DNA from: an uncultured Ignavibacterium sp.
GTDB lineage: Bacteria; Bacteroidota; Ignavibacteria; Ignavibacteriales; Ignavibacteriaceae
Length of the DNA: 63,652 nt
NCBI GenBank assembly: GCA_937934185.1
Contig: CALHAB010000012.1
Location: 1-63,652, forward strand
Direction of reading: 5' to 3'
Within the stretch, counting starts at the first letter, position 1. Each line of letters begins with the position of its first letter. A program made the translations under genes and the position numbers. Positions 58,373 to 63,652 of this stretch are shown here, in pieces. The notes under the pieces are model-generated. The model made no database searches. It saw only the letters and a program-made list of their open reading frames with translations, and was not told the DNA's origin.

Positions 58373-59329
58373 ATGAAAGGAACAAATTTCGTAAAGAAGA
58401 ATTTACTGCCAATTTTAATTCTGGCGTTAATTTCTTTTTTCGCCGGCTGTCAGGAAGAATCATCTCTCGAAACTTCCGAACCAAAAACTGATAAAGAAGC
58501 AATGATTCAAATTGCTGATGAAGATTCCCTTCTCGCATCTTTTGAACCAAACTATAATGAAGATGGTGTAATGGACATAATTGGTAAAGTTAATACACCA
58601 ATTTATCCTGTAAGAGTTGGTCAGAAGATGAGATTGGTTAATCGTGTTCTTGATATTAATATTCAGGGAGATACCGCTTATGGAACATTGACAAAAACTT
58701 TTGAAGGTACTCTTTTTATTCTTGCCAAGTATGACTCAACTTCAACTGAACCTGATACATTAATTCAGAAAACTTTTACTTCCACAATTACCCGAAATCT
58801 TGTATTCATAAAAATTGCAAATACAGAATTTCCAAAACGCAATTGGGTTCTTGCCGCAGTCTCTTTGCCTGAAGGCGGAACTAATACACCTGAAAGTATA
58901 GACATTACCAAAATGACAGTGTTCTTACCTAACGGTGATACTTTGGTTATCAATTCACCAAATGATTATTATTTATACAGAAGATGGGGATTCTGGTGGA
59001 GATGGAGAAATTTTCCTGTTGTTCCGGGAAATTCTCAGCTGACTATCAGAGTTGAACTGACAAGTGCTTATGAACAGGATGATTTTGTTACATTGACATT
59101 CGGTGCTGATGCAAGAGGATTGCACAGGGCAAAGAAAAGATTTGTACTTGTAAGTTCCAGCTTTAACGGAACCGGATACGATAAAGTTTATGAACAAACT
59201 TTTCAGACTCATCAATACAGAGGATTTTTCCACGCAATTCTGAATGCAATGCCGGGACAAGTTGTGTTGGATGATTCTACTCCTGTTGAACAGGAAAGCT
59301 GGGGCGTTCCATACTTCGTCAGACCGTAA
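58373..59329 (+). CDS. Hypothetical secreted lipoprotein
   Basis: MKGTNFVKKNLLPILILALISFFAGCQEESS lipobox; AAAGGAGATCGTAAA upstream of ATG. Confidence 0.75.
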   Translation: MKGTNFVKKNLLPILILALISFFAGCQEESSLETSEPKTDKEAMIQIADEDSLLASFEPNYNEDGVMDIIGKVNTPIYPVRVGQKMRLVNRVLDINIQGDTAYGTLTKTFEGTLFILAKYDSTSTEPDTLIQKTFTSTITRNLVFIKIANTEFPKRNWVLAAVSLPEGGTNTPESIDITKMTVFLPNGDTLVINSPNDYYLYRRWGFWWRWRNFPVVPGNSQLTIRVELTSAYEQDDFVTLTFGADARGLHRAKKRFVLVSSSFNGTGYDKVYEQTFQTHQYRGFFHAILNAMPGQVVLDDSTPVEQESWGVPYFVRP

Positions 59330-59349
59330 CGAAGATTGCCCTCTCACAC

Positions 59350-59385
59350 ACCTCTCCTGCTTCTTCGGGAGAGGTGGTTTTATTT
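59350..59385 (+). terminator. Rho-independent terminator candidate
   Basis: Stem ACCTCTCC/GGAGAGGT followed by GGTTTTATTT. Confidence 0.7.
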
Positions 59386-59432
59386 AAGAGGAGAATATGT
59401 ATAAATAAATTAAATTTGAACAGGTAACTGAA

Positions 59433-60338
59433 ATGAATTTTATAGTTAAAATAATATCAATATTTGCTCTGATACTTTTGGTTTTATCCTGCGATAAACC
59501 ATCTCCGACAGAATTAATTGATGATTCCAATCAAAGTGAAAACTTTGAAGTAGAGATTATCAGTAAAGATACAGAAGATGAATTTTACAGTAACGGATTC
59601 GATACAAGCGGAGTTATTCAAACTGAGATCAATAGCATAATAAGTATAACCGGCGGTAAAGTCTCTTTTCAGGGACAAACGGAAAAATTTTCATTAGCTC
59701 AGACTATAATTTTTGATAAAAATGAACCTGTGTATAATTCTTCCGGTCGGTTAATTAGTTACAAAACAAGAACTCCGGGTTCAATAAGATTTAATAGTTT
59801 AATTTGCAGATTAGTTGATTACAGAATCCGCTATAGAGATGCTGGTCAGATAATAGACACTTTACTCGGTAAGAAATATGCATTATACAAAGGCAGAGGA
59901 TATTTCCAGGATAATTTTGATTTTCCTTATAACTCAGTTGTGAGTTTTACTTTTAATCCTTTGGTTGGTCCAACTGTTAATTTTGACATTCCAACTCCCA
60001 CAGAAGTTAACGGCTCAGTTAAACTGGAAGGGAGCAGAAGTGATAAAAATCTCAGAGCAATTTTACAGTGGAATGCAAGTAACAATTCCCGATTTTCAAT
60101 TGTGGTTGGTGTTGGAAAGAGAAATTCCCGGGATGTTTTTCCGCTTTACAGAATCAGAACACAGGATGATGGCAGTTTAATAATTCCTCCAAAACTTTTG
60201 TTAAATATTTCCCGTGACAGATTTGATAAACTGGTGTTTACTTTTATCAGAAGTTTTGATAACAGAGACAATCTTGACAATCAGAATGTTTTTATTTCTT
60301 CGCAAAGTATTCATACAATTAATGTAGTTCTGCCTTGA
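59433..60338 (+). CDS. Hypothetical lipoprotein
   Basis: MNFIVKIISIFALILLVLSCDKPSPTE lipobox. Confidence 0.75.
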   Translation: MNFIVKIISIFALILLVLSCDKPSPTELIDDSNQSENFEVEIISKDTEDEFYSNGFDTSGVIQTEINSIISITGGKVSFQGQTEKFSLAQTIIFDKNEPVYNSSGRLISYKTRTPGSIRFNSLICRLVDYRIRYRDAGQIIDTLLGKKYALYKGRGYFQDNFDFPYNSVVSFTFNPLVGPTVNFDIPTPTEVNGSVKLEGSRSDKNLRAILQWNASNNSRFSIVVGVGKRNSRDVFPLYRIRTQDDGSLIIPPKLLLNISRDRFDKLVFTFIRSFDNRDNLDNQNVFISSQSIHTINVVLP

Positions 60339-62314
60339 AAATTTTATTTACGATAATAATAGTTTATTTGATAAGTGCTTTGACTATGGCACAACAGAGT
60401 TTCGACATAAATGGTTTATGGAACAGTGATTTGCTTATTCACTCAGAATTAAACACAGAACGAATTCCAATCAATTCATTAAATATTAAAGATTGGCTTT
60501 TCTCCGTGTCCTATGGTTCTGAATTTTCCGGTAGAACTAATTCATATCTCAATCAGATTTCTTTAATAAAATCAATTGGTAATCATTCCTTCAGTGTAAT
60601 GTATTCGCCGGGTTTTCAAAAAGAATTTTTATTCAGCACCGGACAATCTATCATTCTCAGTGATACTAATTCGCAATCTTTGAGAGCGGATTATATTTAT
60701 AAAGAACTATTTGGGTTTGGATATTCATATAATCTTAATCAAAATATTTCTGTAGGATTGAAACTTAAATTTTTTAACCAGACATTTACACAGGAAGTTA
60801 TTAAACCGGTTTTTTCAGATACTAATTATCTGGTGATTGAAACAGAAAAAGATGAAATTGATTTATGGAAATCAGATCTGGGAATTTCATACAGATTTTC
60901 GGAAAACCTTCTCGTTAATTTATCTTCACTAAATCTTCTTACATCTGAGTCATCACCTCAGTACGATTACAACAAAAATTTTGTTCTGAAAAAAGATAGA
61001 AATTTTTCTGTGGGCATTTATTTCAAACCATTCCGAAGCTCAGCTTTAAATGTTTTTTATGAATCTGATAACTCTTTTGATATAAGTATAAATCAATTCA
61101 TAAACCTGAATAATGATAAGTTTGGATTTTCAATAACAGCATATCACGACAAACTGCAGAATCCTTTTATCAACAGCATTTCTCCTTCATTAGTCTATTC
61201 ATCTAAATATTTTGATGTGATTTTATCCGGAATAAAATATCTTGAAAAACGAAACAATGTGTCAACATTTCAGAAATTTTCTGATAACGGTATAAAAAAC
61301 TTACTTCACAATCAATTTAGTTTTGACAGGGCTAATCTTACATTAAACTTTAAACTTAACACCAAACCGGAACAGCAAATAAAAATTCTTGATGCAGAAA
61401 TCAAGCAGGATATTTTCCCTGCATTATCAGAGATATATCTTGATAAGCCCGTTGCAATTGCTAAGGTTGTTAACCTTACTGATAAGATTCTGTCAGTAAA
61501 GCCTGCAATCAGAATAAACGGAATAAATAAAGATATAATTCAGCTTGGTAGTTTTCAGATAGCAGCTTCTGATACTGCAGAAATCCCTGTTTACGCTTTT
61601 ATTCCGGAGAATGTTCAAATTGATAAATCAACTCTTTCATATGCCGAGATTTATTTCTACACAAATGCTGATCAGCAGGATGATGTTATTCAAAAACCAA
61701 TTCTAATTAATAGTATCAATTCCTGGGACGGCGAAGTTAAAAATCTTCGTTTCTTTATAAGAAAAGATTTATCGTTCGCACAATCATTTGCAAAACAGCT
61801 TCTGGCAAATTACAAATCGCAACTTGACACTCTTCCTAATGTTTTGTCAGATTACTACAAAACAAAAATGATTTTTAACAATGTTGTCAAAAATCTTACT
61901 TATGTTTCTGATCCGAGAATCAAGTGGGATTTTGTCCAATATCCATCCGAAACTTTGAAACTAAAAGGCGGTGACTGTGATGATCTTGCAGTTCTATTTT
62001 CTTCTTTGCTTGAAAGCATAGGTATTGAGACTGCTCTGGTAGATTATCGTGCAAGAAATGATGTTCGACATGTAAACTTACTTGTAAACACTAAACTGTC
62101 ACCACAACAGGCAAATCTTATTACAGAGAATGATACAAAATATTTTATTCGTAAAAGCGAATTAGCAATTGATGAGGTTTGGATTGCTCTTGAAGTAACT
62201 TCTCTAACTGATTTTGACACAGCATGGAATTTAGGTTCTGAAATCTTTAATGATGAAGCGCTTAACAAAATGGGTTTACTAAATGGTAATGTTCAAATTA
62301 TTGATGTTTATTAA
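60335..62314 (+). CDS. Predicted N-terminal beta-barrel-like domain with C-terminal transglutaminase-like domain
   Basis: Signal peptide, strand-rich N-terminal half (FGFGYSYNLNQNISVGLKLKFFNQTF); C-term LKGGDCDDLAVLFSSLLESIGIETALVDYRARNDVRHVNLLV...WIALEVTSLTDFDTAW; TTG start overlaps preceding stop. Confidence 0.75.
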   Translation: MKILFTIIIVYLISALTMAQQSFDINGLWNSDLLIHSELNTERIPINSLNIKDWLFSVSYGSEFSGRTNSYLNQISLIKSIGNHSFSVMYSPGFQKEFLFSTGQSIILSDTNSQSLRADYIYKELFGFGYSYNLNQNISVGLKLKFFNQTFTQEVIKPVFSDTNYLVIETEKDEIDLWKSDLGISYRFSENLLVNLSSLNLLTSESSPQYDYNKNFVLKKDRNFSVGIYFKPFRSSALNVFYESDNSFDISINQFINLNNDKFGFSITAYHDKLQNPFINSISPSLVYSSKYFDVILSGIKYLEKRNNVSTFQKFSDNGIKNLLHNQFSFDRANLTLNFKLNTKPEQQIKILDAEIKQDIFPALSEIYLDKPVAIAKVVNLTDKILSVKPAIRINGINKDIIQLGSFQIAASDTAEIPVYAFIPENVQIDKSTLSYAEIYFYTNADQQDDVIQKPILINSINSWDGEVKNLRFFIRKDLSFAQSFAKQLLANYKSQLDTLPNVLSDYYKTKMIFNNVVKNLTYVSDPRIKWDFVQYPSETLKLKGGDCDDLAVLFSSLLESIGIETALVDYRARNDVRHVNLLVNTKLSPQQANLITENDTKYFIRKSELAIDEVWIALEVTSLTDFDTAWNLGSEIFNDEALNKMGLLNGNVQIIDVY

Positions 62315-62326
62315 AGGAGAACTGAA

Positions 62327-63004
62327 ATGAAAAAGATTATAACAATAGTGCTTTTAATTTATTCTGTTGTATTTCCACAGAAATTCAAAATTGAAAAAAC
62401 TTCAGGGACTGTTAAAGCGCTCACCGGTAATTCTGAAATTTGGAATAGTGTGAAGTCCGGAGATGAGCTGCCGGTAAATTCTATTTTAACAATTGAAAAG
62501 AATTCTTCAGTTAAAATTTCAGGGAATGAAATTTTATTAACATTAAATGAGAACTCAGCGGTTACATTATCAAGTTTGAAGAAGATGAATACCGAGGATT
62601 TACTTCTGGCACTTGCAATGGAAAATATTCTGAGCGCTCCAAGAAAAAACAAAAATAATAATTCGCAAAGCACCGCTGTTTACGGGAAGAATGAATTTGA
62701 AAAAAATCCGGTCGTTTCAAATGAGGAATTTGGTTTGAAGAGATTGAATGGCGCAAAACAATTGGCCGAAAACGGTTTGAAAGAATCAGCAGTAGTAACA
62801 GCAAAGGAAGTTTACCGAAAATATCCATCAACAAAATCTCTTGCTGATTACAGAATTTTCTTTGCTGATATTTTATTTGAAAAGAAATTATATGAAGAAG
62901 CACTTGATGATTACAACGAAATTCAGAAATTAAATCTTACCGAACCGCAGAAAGAAAAAATAAATCAGAGAATCGAAGAGATTAAGAAAAAGTTAGCGAA
63001 GTGA
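62327..63004 (+). CDS. Secreted FecR-like/TPR protein
   Basis: Signal peptide; KTSGTVKALTGNSEIWNSVKSGDELPVNSILTIEKNSSVKISGNEILLTLNENSAVTLSS (FecR-like), C-term helical repeats YRKYPSTKSLADYRIFFADILFEKKLYEEALDDYNEIQ. Confidence 0.7.
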   Translation: MKKIITIVLLIYSVVFPQKFKIEKTSGTVKALTGNSEIWNSVKSGDELPVNSILTIEKNSSVKISGNEILLTLNENSAVTLSSLKKMNTEDLLLALAMENILSAPRKNKNNNSQSTAVYGKNEFEKNPVVSNEEFGLKRLNGAKQLAENGLKESAVVTAKEVYRKYPSTKSLADYRIFFADILFEKKLYEEALDDYNEIQKLNLTEPQKEKINQRIEEIKKKLAK

Positions 63005-63044
63005 TTAGAATAATTTTTTTGTAAAATAACAGTTCAAAATAAAA

Positions 63045-63145
63045 CTCCTTTGAGTTCCTTTGTGACGCACTTGGTGAACTTTGTGGTAAAAAAGGAAATT
63101 AACCACAAAGGCGCACAAAGGATAACACAAAGTACCACGAAGGAG
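63045..63145. repeat. Imperfect inverted repeat built from periodic CACAAAG units
   Basis: CTCCTTTGAGTTCCTTTGTG...CTTTGTGGT / ACCACAAAGGCGCACAAAGGATAACACAAAGTACCACGAAGGAG. Confidence 0.7.
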
Positions 63146-63409
63146 AAATCAGATATAACTAATTATGGCTTAAACAACTCACCGCTAATTCAAGAAAAAC
63201 TATTTTCAAATTGTCATTTCTGCCAACTTGTTCCAACTCACAAATTCATTCCTTACTTCAATAAATGTCTTCTCACTAACAAGAAAACTTATTTGCTGAA
63301 TACAAATTATTGTTTTGAAATCTTCATCTAAAAAAATCTTTTTCCGAAAATATTATGGCATTTGTTGTGAGAAAAACGGTTAACCGAATTAAAATAATCT
63401 GAGGACTAA

Positions 63410-63652
63410 ATGCACAATAAAGTATTTGAAAACTATCAACCAAATGACAGAAGCAGTCTTATTCCGCTTCTTCAGGATATTCAAAGTATTTATGGCTACT
63501 TGCCGGAAAACGCATTAAGAGATATATCTGATTTTGTTGGTGTTCCTTTAAGCAGAGTATATGGAGTTGCTACTTTTTATAATCAGTTCAGACTAACTCC
63601 ATTAGGAAAAAATATTATCCGCGTTTGCAGAGGAACTGCCTGTCATGTTAAA
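63410..63652 (+). CDS. nuoE: NADH-quinone oxidoreductase subunit E (NuoE/HydC-like 2Fe-2S), 3' truncated by window edge
   Basis: Own translation: MHNKVFENYQPNDRSSLIPLLQDIQSIYGYLPENALRDISDFVGVPLSRVYGVATFYNQFRLTPLGKNIIRVCRGTACHVK; absent from the ORF track because it runs off the end. Confidence 0.9.
   Translation, partial: MHNKVFENYQPNDRSSLIPLLQDIQSIYGYLPENALRDISDFVGVPLSRVYGVATFYNQFRLTPLGKNIIRVCRGTACHVK

Noticed and set aside
63050-63331. 93-aa ORF MSSFVTHLVNFVVKKEINHKGAQ...
   Set aside because: Its first third is the translated inverted repeat at 63045-63145; the rest is low-complexity AT-rich spacer with no recognisable domain.

Overview
AT-rich bacterial chromosome segment, densely coded. 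The gene content (T9SS sorting domains, PorV-like and GWxTD proteins, an ATP synthase operon without beta/epsilon genes, bactofilin next to AtpZ) suggests the Bacteroidota/Ignavibacteriota/Chlorobi group; this assignment is inference. Most of the window is housekeeping: envelope glycan genes, accA, nadC, dut, dnaE, trxA, serA, an F-type ATP synthase operon (subunits a, c, b, delta, alpha, gamma), ffh-rpsP-khpA-rimM-trmD-rplS, hutU, adenosine deaminase, trmB and the start of nuoE at the right edge. Less ordinary parts: (i) a 16.7-27.5 kb surface block (two T9SS cargo proteins, a TonB receptor, a PorV-like protein, a GWxTD protein) separated by strong intergenic hairpins; (ii) a tight minus-strand operon of a pentaheme T9SS-sorted cytochrome, a TlpA-like thioredoxin and a predicted outer-membrane barrel; (iii) a plus-strand operon with a lipoprotein, a predicted barrel fused to a transglutaminase-like domain, and a FecR-like/TPR protein; (iv) a glycosyltransferase fused to a degenerate sugar-transferase domain; (v) several dispersed palindromic repeats, one of which is read in frame inside a T9SS sorting domain. 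I saw no CRISPR array, no intact insertion sequence, no rRNA and no convincing tRNA gene. All family names come from motif recognition by eye; no database search was run.
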